Shown: positions 34,393 to 42,512 of the stretch, one piece after another | Layout of the letters: each line of letters starts with the position of its first letter | Numbering within the stretch: position 1 is the first letter of the stretch | Origin: Thermoproteota archaeon | GTDB taxonomy: Archaea > Thermoproteota > Nitrososphaeria > Nitrososphaerales > Nitrosopumilaceae | Direction of reading: 5' to 3' | Assembly (NCBI GenBank): GCA_003352285.1 | Contig: QQVN01000002.1 | Span: 186,001-250,000 of the forward strand | DNA: 64,000 bases | The notes under the pieces: generated by a model | Seen by the model: only the letters and a program-made list of their open reading frames with translations | Told to the model about the DNA's origin: nothing | The model's database searches: none | Position numbers and translations under genes: made by a program

Positions 34393-34416
34393 GAGAATTA
34401 GGTCCTAGCAATAAAT
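34393..34416 (+). promoter_or_regulatory. GAGAATT box plus TATA element of thermosome gene
   Basis: GAGAATT at 34393-34399 precedes ATAAAT (34411-34416) by 18 bp. The ATG at 34439 is 28 nt downstream, which decides the start. Confidence 0.5.
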
Positions 34417-34438
34417 ACAATCTTAACAAAATTTGCTC

Positions 34439-36085
34439 ATGTCACAAATAGCTACAACACCAGAAGGCGTTCCAGTTATTTTACTTAAAGAGGGAACAAA
34501 ACAATCACGTGGTCGTGATGCCCAGCGAAATAATATCCGAGCAGCAAAACTGATCTCTGAGATAATTCAGACTAGTTTAGGCCCACGTGGAATGGATAAA
34601 ATGCTTGTTGATTCTCTTGGAGATATCACAATTACTAATGATGGAGCAACAATTCTCAAAGAGATTGATGTTCAACATCCAGCAGCAAAGATGATGGTGG
34701 AAGTAGCAAAAGCTACAGACAGCGAAGTAGGCGATGGCACAACATCTGCCGTAGTGCTAGCTGGTGCCCTACTTGAGAAGGCAGAATCATTAATTGATGA
34801 TGACATACATCCTGTGATTATTGCAGATGGCTACAAAAAAGCATCAAAAAAGGCATCAGAATTCCTATCTCAAATTGCAATAAATGTAGATCCAAAAGAC
34901 AAAGATGTGCTTGAAAAAATTGCAAACACGGCTATGCAGACAAAGCTTGTATCTGTTGAAGCAACAGATCTTGCAAAATTGGTGGTTGATGCCATACTCA
35001 AAGTCATTGAAGAAAAAAATGGAATATTCAAAATTAATCTAGATAATATAAAAATTGAAAAAAAGACTGGCGGTTCTGTATCTGATAGCGAACTGGTAAG
35101 TGGAATAATACTTGACAAAGAAATAGTTCATAGCGGAATGCCAAGAAGAATTGAGAATGCAAAGATTGCGTTAATTAATGATGCACTCGAGATTAAAAAG
35201 ACAGAGTTTGAAGCAAAATTAAACATCTCTAGTCCAAGTCAGATGAAATCATTCATGGAGGAGGAAAACCAGATTCTCAAAGACATGGTGTCTAAGATAA
35301 AATCTACTGGTGCAAATGTAGTGTTATGTCAAAAGGGAATAGATGAGATTATTCAACATTATATGAGTAAGGACGGAATTATTGCTGTTAGAAGAATCAA
35401 GGAGAGTGATATGACAAAGCTTGCTAAAGCTACTGGCGGAAGAATCGTAGGAAGAGTTGACGATCTAACTGATAGCGAATTGGGTATGGCAGATAATGTT
35501 GAGGAGAAAAGAGTTGAAGAAGATAATTGGGTGTTTATTGAAGGGTGTAAGAATCCAAAAGCTATTACTATTCTTGTACGAGGAGGTTCGCAGAGAGTAA
35601 TAGATGAAGCTGACCGTTCAATGCACGATGCACTGATGGTTGTAAAGGATGTGATTGAAAAACCAAAGGTTGTATATGGTGGAGGATCTCCTGAGGCATT
35701 TATCGCTTTAAAACTTAGGGAATGGGCAAAGTCACTTTCGGGAAGAGAACAACTAGCAGTTGAAAAGTTTGCAGATGCCTTGGAATCGATTCCACTTGCC
35801 CTTGCTAGAAACGCTGGAATGAATCCCATTGATACAATTACACAACTGCGTTCAAAACAAAGTACGGGAGAAAAGTTTGCCGGCGTTGATGTCATTAATG
35901 GAACTGTTGCAAATTTTGAAAAGTTAGGAATCATAGAACCAGTTAAGGTAAAAGAGCAGATAATAAAATCTGCCACAGAGACTGCCAACATGATTTTACG
36001 AATTGATAATATTGTAGCCTCCTCAAGAAGTCATTCAGCACCACCAGGAGGAATGGGTGGGATGCCTGGTATGGATACTGAATAG
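34439..36085 (+). CDS. Thermosome subunit (group II chaperonin)
   Basis: About 548 residues. Chaperonin motifs are intact: [55 protein letters not shown], and the C-terminal [10 protein letters not shown] tail. It folds proteins in an ATP-driven double ring. I chose the ATG at 34439 because the TATA-like element lies 28 nt upstream; a TTG at 34433 would add two residues. The shared promoter box suggests control with the Usp, P-II and Hsp20 genes. Confidence 0.96.
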   Translation: MSQIATTPEGVPVILLKEGTKQSRGRDAQRNNIRAAKLISEIIQTSLGPRGMDKMLVDSLGDITITNDGATILKEIDVQHPAAKMMVEVAKATDSEVGDGTTSAVVLAGALLEKAESLIDDDIHPVIIADGYKKASKKASEFLSQIAINVDPKDKDVLEKIANTAMQTKLVSVEATDLAKLVVDAILKVIEEKNGIFKINLDNIKIEKKTGGSVSDSELVSGIILDKEIVHSGMPRRIENAKIALINDALEIKKTEFEAKLNISSPSQMKSFMEEENQILKDMVSKIKSTGANVVLCQKGIDEIIQHYMSKDGIIAVRRIKESDMTKLAKATGGRIVGRVDDLTDSELGMADNVEEKRVEEDNWVFIEGCKNPKAITILVRGGSQRVIDEADRSMHDALMVVKDVIEKPKVVYGGGSPEAFIALKLREWAKSLSGREQLAVEKFADALESIPLALARNAGMNPIDTITQLRSKQSTGEKFAGVDVINGTVANFEKLGIIEPVKVKEQIIKSATETANMILRIDNIVASSRSHSAPPGGMGGMPGMDTE

Positions 36086-36268
36086 ATTTTATCATTTAAC
36101 ATAAAACCAAAACTAATACACTTTCTTACACATCGGGATTTAAGAGAAGAACAAATGAAGGATCATTTCAAATTAGGATTATTCTATTGACTGTTGTTAT
36201 TTTTCTTTTTGAGAATCAATTATGATAACTAGATGATGGTAAATAAAGAATAGATCATATTACAAAAC

Positions 36269-36703
36269 ATGGTTAGCCAATACGTTTGGGTCGGCATAAT
36301 GATAGGGGCTTTCTTTGCGGGTTTTGGGATTTACCATGTAACCTTGCAGTCTAACCAACCAACTCACATGATGACCACACAACAGATGCAGCAAATGATG
36401 AATGATCCACAGATGATGAATCAGTGGCATAATCAAATGATGCAAAATCCTCAAGCAATGAACCAATGGATGAATACCATGATGCAAAATCCACAGGCTA
36501 TGCAACAAATGCATAACATGATGATGAGCAATCCACAACACATGAACCAGATGATGCAACCCATGATGAATCACATGATGGATGATCCTCAATTACAACA
36601 ACAAATGGTAAATCAAATGATGCAGCATCAGGGAATGATGAACTATATGGGAAACAACACCCAATGGCAAAACATGATGGGCAGACATATGATGATGCCT
36701 TAA
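36269..36703 (+). CDS. Membrane-anchored Met-rich protein with NPQ repeats
   Basis: The 144-residue protein has an N-terminal helix (about 5-25) and a long tail in which roughly a quarter of residues are Met, with many Gln, Asn and His. Four imperfect 14-residue repeats of the form MMxNPQxMNQxxxx span about residues 43-98. NPQ/M repeats also resemble STI1-type chaperone-binding motifs, and Met/His richness fits copper(I) binding; neither is proven. The ATG follows GTAAATAA by about 30 nt. Antisense frames over the repeats are shadows. Confidence 0.82.
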   Translation: MVSQYVWVGIMIGAFFAGFGIYHVTLQSNQPTHMMTTQQMQQMMNDPQMMNQWHNQMMQNPQAMNQWMNTMMQNPQAMQQMHNMMMSNPQHMNQMMQPMMNHMMDDPQLQQQMVNQMMQHQGMMNYMGNNTQWQNMMGRHMMMP

Positions 36704-36971
36704 TTATTTTTTCGAATTGATCCTGTTTAATTGATGACTTGATTAATTTACGAATGTCCCCTAGCAAATTGTGGCGATTTTAATTATAATGTGTTTTTGA
36801 TATGTCTAAGAATAATTAAGCGCATTATTGACCTTGGGTAAACACAAAACCAATTGCAAAAATTTTTTGGCATAGTTTGGCATAGTTTTTCCATATTTTT
36901 GTCTAAAAATGATACATCTGAATTAAAAACTGATCAAGACAGTTTTTATTTCATTTATTTTAATCAGAATC

Positions 36972-37766
36972 ATGGCAAAGATTGCACTTGTACAATTCAA
37001 GGCATCAACAAAAAAGGAAGAAAATTTAAAAAAAATTTTAAACTATATTGAAAAGGCTGCAAAACAAAAAGCAAAACTGGTTGCATTTCCTGAATTTATG
37101 ATGTTCTATACCTCTTCATCACAAACACCAAAAGATCTCGCAAATGAAGCAGAAACGATTTCTGGAAACTTTGTAAAATCAATTGCAAGGGCTGCCAAGT
37201 TAAACTCAATTCAAGTGATAGGCACCATGTATGAAAAGAGCAACAAAAAGGACAGGGTCTTTGATACCTCTTTTGTTATCGATAAAAATGGTAAAGTTGT
37301 ATCAAAATACCGAAAAATCCATCTTTATGATGCACTGGGTTTTAGAGAATCTACCAAAATGACCTCTGGTTCCAAGATTTCCAAGCCGACTTCTTCCAGT
37401 ATTGGAAAGATTGGAATGCTGATTTGCTATGATCTGCGTTTTCCAGAGATGGCTCGCAATTTGACGCTTGCAGGCTCTGAAATTCTAGTTGCACCATCTG
37501 CATGGGTAAAGGGTGAGATGAAAGAAGATCACTGGATTACTATAAACAAAACGCGAGCAATTGAAAACGGATGTTATGTAATTGCACCTGATCAAGTAGG
37601 CAACATTTACTGCGGTAGAAGTCTAGTTGTTAATCCATTTGGCAAGATTCTTGTTGACATGAAGAAACGACAGGGCATAGCATATGCAGATATCTCACTA
37701 AAAGAGATCAAAAAAACCCGTACCGTTTTACCATTATTAAAAAATCGAAGAAAAGACGTCTATTGA
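36972..37766 (+). CDS. Carbon-nitrogen hydrolase (nitrilase superfamily)
   Basis: The 264-residue protein has the Glu-Lys-Cys catalytic triad visible as FPEFMMFY (about residue 42), KYRKIHLYDALGF (about 112) and MLICYDLRFPE (about 148). The closest known groups are omega-amidase/Nit1-2-like deaminated-glutathione amidases and related amidases; I cannot pick one. It is cytoplasmic. The upstream 268-bp gap has poly-T and a repeated TTGGCATAGT. It is convergent with the zinc-finger gene that follows. Confidence 0.93.
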   Translation: MAKIALVQFKASTKKEENLKKILNYIEKAAKQKAKLVAFPEFMMFYTSSSQTPKDLANEAETISGNFVKSIARAAKLNSIQVIGTMYEKSNKKDRVFDTSFVIDKNGKVVSKYRKIHLYDALGFRESTKMTSGSKISKPTSSSIGKIGMLICYDLRFPEMARNLTLAGSEILVAPSAWVKGEMKEDHWITINKTRAIENGCYVIAPDQVGNIYCGRSLVVNPFGKILVDMKKRQGIAYADISLKEIKKTRTVLPLLKNRRKDVY

Positions 37767-37770
37767 TACA

Positions 37771-38232
37771 CTAGGCCTTTTTCTTTCCAGAACAATTAAA
37801 GTTTGCACAACGCTTTATCCATTTTTCTTTTCGCGAATATCTAAAGATGATAGTAGGCCAGCTGCAAAACTTGCATGGAATTTTTGTTGCCTTTAGCATG
37901 GCCTTTTGCAAAAGAGGTGATGATGCCTTACACCCATTGTAATAGTTTGAGCAACCCATGAATCTCTTTTTTGTTTTATAGGATCTAATTACCATTAATT
38001 GCCCCACGTGGCACTCTGGGCATTCCAGTAACCCATCCTTTGGGGAGTTTGTACCTAAAATGACATATTTCTTCTTCTTTGTGGAGTAGGATAGGTATCC
38101 GTTTTCATCAAAGTACTGGTTAATTTCGTCTTTTAATGTCAAAGTCTTTTTCTTTGTTATCCTAATGGAATGGCGGGACTTGGAGCTCTTTCTTATCTGG
38201 GTTTGACTTTGTAACATCATCTTTTGTTTCAA
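37771..38232 (-). CDS. Small protein with topoisomerase-type zinc fingers
   Basis: The 153-residue protein starts with TTG. The C-terminal ~90 residues carry two C4 zinc fingers of the topoisomerase I tail type: CPECHVGQL...FMGCSNYYNGCKAS and CKFCSWPT...CANFNCSGK. The first ~55 residues are basic. Such fingers bind single-stranded DNA in topoisomerase I; here they stand alone. It is a likely nucleic-acid-binding protein. Confidence 0.85.
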   Translation of the reverse strand: MKQKMMLQSQTQIRKSSKSRHSIRITKKKTLTLKDEINQYFDENGYLSYSTKKKKYVILGTNSPKDGLLECPECHVGQLMVIRSYKTKKRFMGCSNYYNGCKASSPLLQKAMLKATKIPCKFCSWPTIIFRYSRKEKWIKRCANFNCSGKKKA

Positions 38233-38289
38233 TTCTATACCATGTAAATGCTTGAACGATTTTTATAGGGAATGAGGTCAGCCAGATTT

Positions 38290-39444
38290 GTGGAAAAGGT
38301 TTGTGTTCTTGGTGCGGGAAGTACCAAATATGGAAAATTAGAAGACAGTATTTCTGATATCACAGTACAAGCTTCAGTTGGAGCTATTGAAAGTGCTGGC
38401 ATTGAGCCAAAAGAAATTGAAGCAGGTTACATTTCAAACGTTTTTGGAGTTGCAGACAAGCAGGTTCATCTTGGTCCAGTAGTCATGAGTAACCTAGGCA
38501 TACCTGAAAAGCCATCTTTATCAATAGAATCTGCATGTGGAAGCGGTTCAGTTTCATTTAGAGAAGCATTTGCAAATGTAGCTGCAGGATTTTATGATGC
38601 AGTTTTAGTTACCGGTGTTGAAAAAGTAACTCATACAGGAACAGAGTGGACTACAACATATTTTTCATATTGTTCTGATTTCTTTTATGAAGGACAAGCT
38701 GGTGCATCATTTCCAGGACTCTTTGCATCAATGGCAAGAGCATATCTTACAGAGTTTAAAGCAACAGAGGAAGACTTTGCAAGAGTTGCAGTAAAAAATC
38801 ATGAAAACGGTCTTTTGAATCCTAAAGCTCACTTGCGAAAAAAGATTACAATTGATGATGTATTAAGCTCTGCAGTTGTTGCAAGCCCACTAAAGCTATA
38901 TGACTGCTGTCCATTCTCTGATGGTGCAAGTTCTGTTATTCTATGTAGTGAAAAGTTTGCAAAGGAACATGGTGGTGATTATGTTAAAGTAATTGGTTCT
39001 GGTAGGGGTGGATCCCCTGCAGCACTGCAAGGTCGTGAACATATGACAACAATTCCAAGTACAAAACTTGCAGCACAAGCAGCATACAAGATGGCTGGAA
39101 TTACAGCAAAAGATGTTGACTTTGCAGAAGTACATGATTGTTTTACAATTGCAGAGATTGTTGACAGTGAAGATCTTGGATTCTTTGAAAAAGGTAAAGG
39201 AGTTGATGCAGTCAGAGAGGGAAGAACTTCTCGTAACGGTGACATTCCAATCAATCCATCAGGTGGATTAAAATCAAAAGGACATCCAATTGGAGCAACC
39301 GGCGTTGGCCAAGTCGTTGAGGTGTATGAGCAATTAACAGGAAAGGCTGGCGATAGAACAGTTAAGGATGCTAAAATTGGATTAACTCAAAACTTTGGTG
39401 CTACAGGTGCCAGTTGTGCAGTTCATATTTTCCAAAGTGTGTAA
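38290..39444 (+). CDS. Thiolase-family acetyl-CoA C-acetyltransferase
   Basis: About 384 residues. The active-site Cys is in SIESACGSGSVSF, with NPSGGLKSKGHPIGATGVGQ and NFGATGASCAV near the end supplying the His and second Cys. It belongs to the SCP2-like thiolase group used by archaea. It probably makes or splits acetoacetyl-CoA in the mevalonate or 3HP/4HB pathways. I chose the GTG at 38290, 29 nt after TTTTATA; an ATG at 38272 lies only about 10 nt from that element. It is 3 bp from the DUF35 gene. Confidence 0.92.
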   Translation: MEKVCVLGAGSTKYGKLEDSISDITVQASVGAIESAGIEPKEIEAGYISNVFGVADKQVHLGPVVMSNLGIPEKPSLSIESACGSGSVSFREAFANVAAGFYDAVLVTGVEKVTHTGTEWTTTYFSYCSDFFYEGQAGASFPGLFASMARAYLTEFKATEEDFARVAVKNHENGLLNPKAHLRKKITIDDVLSSAVVASPLKLYDCCPFSDGASSVILCSEKFAKEHGGDYVKVIGSGRGGSPAALQGREHMTTIPSTKLAAQAAYKMAGITAKDVDFAEVHDCFTIAEIVDSEDLGFFEKGKGVDAVREGRTSRNGDIPINPSGGLKSKGHPIGATGVGQVVEVYEQLTGKAGDRTVKDAKIGLTQNFGATGASCAVHIFQSV

Positions 39445-39447
39445 GAA

Positions 39448-39813
39448 ATGTCAGCTAAACAAGAATTTGTAGAGCAAGCAAAAGCAGGCAAGATTCTTGC
39501 TAGAAAATGCACAAAATGCAATCATCTCCATTTATCCACAGTATACTATTGCCAAAACTGTGGTGCAAAGGAGTTTGAAAATGCCATTCTTCCAGGACAA
39601 GGAACTGTTGCCACATATACCATAATTACAGTGCCTCCTGCTGGCTTTGAGAAATACACACCTTATGCCTGGGTTGTTCTCAAATTAGACTCCTCAGAAC
39701 TGCGAGTTTCTGGCTTTATGGCAAACATCAAAACCCCAGCAGATCTTCCAGTTGGTACCAAAGCTAAAATCACTGGATTTGATGAACGGGGAATCCTCAT
39801 AGAAAAGCAATAA
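39448..39813 (+). CDS. DUF35-family OB-fold acyl-CoA-associated protein
   Basis: The 121 residues have a zinc ribbon (CTKCNHLHLSTVYYCQNC, four Cys, about 21-38) and an OB-fold domain (TVATYTIITVPPAGFEKYTPYAWVVLKL). DUF35 proteins hold CoA or intermediates between thiolase and its partner enzymes in archaea. The gap to the thiolase gene is 3 bp, so they are cotranscribed and likely form a complex. No HMG-CoA synthase gene is adjacent in this window. Confidence 0.9.
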   Translation: MSAKQEFVEQAKAGKILARKCTKCNHLHLSTVYYCQNCGAKEFENAILPGQGTVATYTIITVPPAGFEKYTPYAWVVLKLDSSELRVSGFMANIKTPADLPVGTKAKITGFDERGILIEKQ

Positions 39814-39883
39814 AATAATTTATTGAAATTATTAAAAAAATCAGAGCAGTTTTCTAATTATTACAACTAAACGATTTTGATAC

Positions 39884-40045
39884 ATGTCAGTAGATGTAAC
39901 ATGTGGAAAATGCGGTGAAAAGATCACAAGTATGAAAATGCTCAAACCTCTAAAAGATGTCATGAATCCATACAGTGGAAAATGTCCTTCTTGTGGACAA
40001 GCACTTTCAACATCTGAATTTTCATTAGATGTACAAGAAAACTGA
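39884..40045 (+). CDS. Small zinc-ribbon protein, 53 aa
   Basis: The 53 residues have two CxxC pairs (CGKC near the N-terminus and CPSC about 27 residues later), so one zinc ribbon. No other domain is present. It lies between the DUF35 gene and the GATC array; the stop codon overlaps the first GATC of that region. Small zinc ribbons in archaea often bind RNA or proteins. Composition and the paired Cys support a real gene. Confidence 0.75.
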   Translation: MSVDVTCGKCGEKITSMKMLKPLKDVMNPYSGKCPSCGQALSTSEFSLDVQEN

Positions 40046-40072
40046 TCTAGTTTTACAAAAATTATCAATTTT

Positions 40073-40180
40073 GATCCAAAAACTGATCCAGTTTCCGAAA
40101 AATGATCTAATTAGATCCAAAATTGATCCAGTTGGATCAAAAACTGATCTTATTGGATCCAAAAATGATGCAGTCATAAA
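40073..40180. promoter_or_regulatory. Helically phased GATC array and TATA element before the NrdD-derived regulator
   Basis: GATC occurs at 40073, 40085, 40104, 40114, 40125, 40135, 40146 and 40156, with a GATG variant at 40167. From 40104 to 40167 the spacing alternates 10 and 11 bp, one helical turn. Most copies read (C/T)(T/G)GATC(C/T)A. The array ends beside a CATAAAT element at about 40174, roughly 31 nt before the regulator's ATG. This looks like a multi-site operator, most simply for autoregulation. Confidence 0.72.
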
Positions 40181-40206
40181 TCTTATTTACTCCTAACCTT
40201 GTAGAC

Positions 40207-42306
40207 ATGGATATGGAACTGAGCGAGGGGGTAGCGGAGCCAAAGAGGGGCGGCATACTGCAATCCACATCAAAACGTGTACGGATGATCTTTTCCGTTA
40301 TGGCCAGTCCAAACCGTATAGACATTTTAAGAATTTTAAATTCCAAGGGTCCTTTAACTTATTCAGAATTAAAGTCCCTTGCTGGATTCAAATCAAAAAA
40401 AGAGAGTGGTAAATTTGCATACCATCTTAGAAAATTATTGAGACAATCCCTTGTTGCATTAAACAAATCTGAGAGAAGATACACCATTACAAATTTGGGC
40501 AAATTAGTTCTAAGTCTTGCCAGACAGATTGAAGAACGCTCCATCATCGAAAGCGGCAAAATGTATGTTAGAACATCACATGAATCAATTGAGGAATTTA
40601 ATTCTCATAAAATTATACAATCCCTTGTCCGTGAGGGAAGCTTACCATTAGAGTTAGCACAAAAAATTACAGAAGAAGTTGAAAACAGAATTTACAAATA
40701 TCAAACAACATATCTTACCGGCTCTCTGATCCGTGAAATGGTTAACTCTGTTTTATTGGAACATGGTCATGAGGAATATCGCAATAAACTGGCCAGACTT
40801 GGACTGCCAGTATTTGATGTGCAAGAAATGCTCTCAAATATTGATAATGTCGATAATGGCGCAGAAGGCCTACTCTACAAGACAGGCCAAGTAGTCTTTG
40901 CTGAGCATTTACTCACAAATACCCTGCCTAAGGACGTGGCAGATTCACACTTGTCAGGAGACCTACACATTACGAATCCTGGAATTTGGTCACTCTTGCC
41001 TGATGCAATTTTTGTAAATATTAAGGAATTAATCGATGATGGCCTTAACCTTGGAGGAAAATTCCTAGATGTCTCACGAATACCATCTGCCAAAAACCTT
41101 GATGATCTAACCTCAACACTTTCCATGTTGATTTCACTCATCTCAAAAGAAGCCTCACAAGAGGTTGTAATGGATGGATTGGCGCAATTACTGACAAAAC
41201 ATGCAAAGAATTCTGGAGACATTGAGCAAAAACTTGCAGATGCGTTTGCAACTGCTTCAACTGTTTCAAAGTATAACAAAAATCCAACAATTGTTTCATT
41301 TAGAGTCCAACTTGGCTCTGATGCTAAGATAAACTCTGCAATTATCACCGCATACAAAAACTATGCAAGAATTACACCTATTCCAAAGATTGGTTTGATT
41401 ATTGATTATGAAAAAGGAAAATTGTCTGATGTCTCTGCTGATCTTGCAGAAATTGTAACACTTGGTGGCAAAGTAATCTTCTCTCAAGGATTAGTATCTA
41501 ACAAGGGAATTGCCAACGTACAAACAAAGAACTCTACTCCTCTTTCCATTAATCTTCATTCAATTTCAATTAACTTGCCACGACTTGCATTTGAGTCAAA
41601 CAAGGATGAGACGTACTTTAGAGCAAGATTAGCTCTTCTAATGAAACCTGCCTTGTCATCTATGGCATTAAGAAAGAAAGACATATCTGATCTAACTCGA
41701 CGTGGTCTTAATCCAATTCTTGCAAAGAATACACAGTACATGCAACGTGGTTCTGCTTCAATTGTATTGAATCTAGTCGGACTAAATGAAGCAGTTTTTA
41801 ACATTCTTGGTTACCAAGACAACAAAGAAGGTCGTGACATCTTACACAAAGTAATTGAAACTGCAGTTGAAGTTGCAAAGAAAAAAGGAAAAGAACTCGG
41901 TGATGATGTTAGAATATGCATGACAGAAAGTGACGGCTCTATAAGATTTTCAACACTTGATGGAGAAAAATACGGAAAGAATTCTGTACTAAAAGATCTT
42001 GACTCTGATTCTTACTCTGAAGGATTCACACTTAATGCATCTGAGGTAGATGGACTAACTGCAAAGAGTGAGCAAATCTCTGAATGCAACAAGCTTGCAA
42101 AAATGCTCAATGGAGGATTACTTGTTAGTCTTCAGATCGACGATGATGCAAAGATTGATGATATCAAAAAGGCAATAGAAAAGACTGGAGAATTAACATC
42201 CTCCTTCAAACCAGTAAAACACGTTTCAATTTGTGGCGAATGTGGCTTTAAAGATGAGAAATTAGGCGACAAATGTCCTTCCTGCAAGTCACCTTACATT
42301 ATCTGA
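40207..42306 (+). CDS. HTH plus ATP-cone plus NrdD-derived regulator next to ribonucleotide reductase
   Basis: The 699 residues hold a winged helix (about 25-105, RMIFSVMASPNRIDILRILNSK), an ATP-cone (about 115-210, MYVRTSHESIEEFNSHKIIQSLVREG), and a long domain resembling anaerobic ribonucleotide reductase (NrdD). It ends with a zinc site CGECG...CPSC that matches the NrdD C-terminus. I do not see the glycyl-radical site RVxGY, so the NrdD-like part is probably inactive. ATP-cones read ATP/dATP. The simple reading is a dNTP-responsive regulator of the B12-type reductase gene directly downstream. The first ATG after the TATA is used as start. Confidence 0.82.
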   Translation: MDMELSEGVAEPKRGGILQSTSKRVRMIFSVMASPNRIDILRILNSKGPLTYSELKSLAGFKSKKESGKFAYHLRKLLRQSLVALNKSERRYTITNLGKLVLSLARQIEERSIIESGKMYVRTSHESIEEFNSHKIIQSLVREGSLPLELAQKITEEVENRIYKYQTTYLTGSLIREMVNSVLLEHGHEEYRNKLARLGLPVFDVQEMLSNIDNVDNGAEGLLYKTGQVVFAEHLLTNTLPKDVADSHLSGDLHITNPGIWSLLPDAIFVNIKELIDDGLNLGGKFLDVSRIPSAKNLDDLTSTLSMLISLISKEASQEVVMDGLAQLLTKHAKNSGDIEQKLADAFATASTVSKYNKNPTIVSFRVQLGSDAKINSAIITAYKNYARITPIPKIGLIIDYEKGKLSDVSADLAEIVTLGGKVIFSQGLVSNKGIANVQTKNSTPLSINLHSISINLPRLAFESNKDETYFRARLALLMKPALSSMALRKKDISDLTRRGLNPILAKNTQYMQRGSASIVLNLVGLNEAVFNILGYQDNKEGRDILHKVIETAVEVAKKKGKELGDDVRICMTESDGSIRFSTLDGEKYGKNSVLKDLDSDSYSEGFTLNASEVDGLTAKSEQISECNKLAKMLNGGLLVSLQIDDDAKIDDIKKAIEKTGELTSSFKPVKHVSICGECGFKDEKLGDKCPSCKSPYII

Positions 42307-42338
42307 AATTCGTAAATTCATAATTCTTTTCGTCATTT

Positions 42339-42502
42339 TACGATCAAATTTTAGATCCTATCAAAAATTTTTCAAAGTCGAAAATCGTACCGTTATGAAG
42401 TTCATAGTACCGGTGTGAATAATTTTAAATCAAAAATCGATCCTGATGAATTTTTTTAGGCCACACAAGTTATAACCACAGTAAATCATACCACTGGAGG
42501 GG
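42339..42502. promoter_or_regulatory. nrdJ control region with GATC motifs, repeat and RBS
   Basis: GATC occurs at 42342, 42354 and 42439, in contexts like those in the array before the regulator. ATGAAGTTCAT forms a small palindrome (42395-42405) between two GTACCG copies (42387, 42407). GTTATAAC near 42469 would place the transcript start near 42495. GGAGGGGAG (42496-42504) is a strong ribosome-binding site before the TTG start, unlike the leaderless genes around it. Confidence 0.55.
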
Positions 42503-42512
42503 AGATTATAGA

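Noticed and set aside
35359-35991. 210-codon minus-strand frame over the thermosome gene
   Set aside because: Antisense to a strongly conserved gene; Ser/Phe-rich composition is typical of shadow frames in this base composition.
36260-36592. His-rich minus-strand frame opposite the Met-rich protein
   Set aside because: The His runs are the complement of the repeated ATG-containing codons on the plus strand; it has no independent promoter.
36498-36767. 89-codon minus-strand Cys/Ser-rich frame
   Set aside because: Shares the repeat region with the plus-strand gene, and its composition is explained by the antisense of NPQ repeats.
36860-36960. Repeated TTGGCATAGT before the nitrilase gene as operator
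   Set aside because: Only two 10-bp copies in a very T-rich stretch; too little to claim a site.
40875-41357. 160-codon minus-strand frame in the NrdD-derived regulator
   Set aside because: Antisense shadow with no recognisable motif or start signals.
42300-42512. Cobalamin riboswitch before nrdJ
   Set aside because: A B12-type enzyme made this plausible, but no B12-box-like sequence or large fold is visible; the region looks like protein-binding sites and an SD leader.
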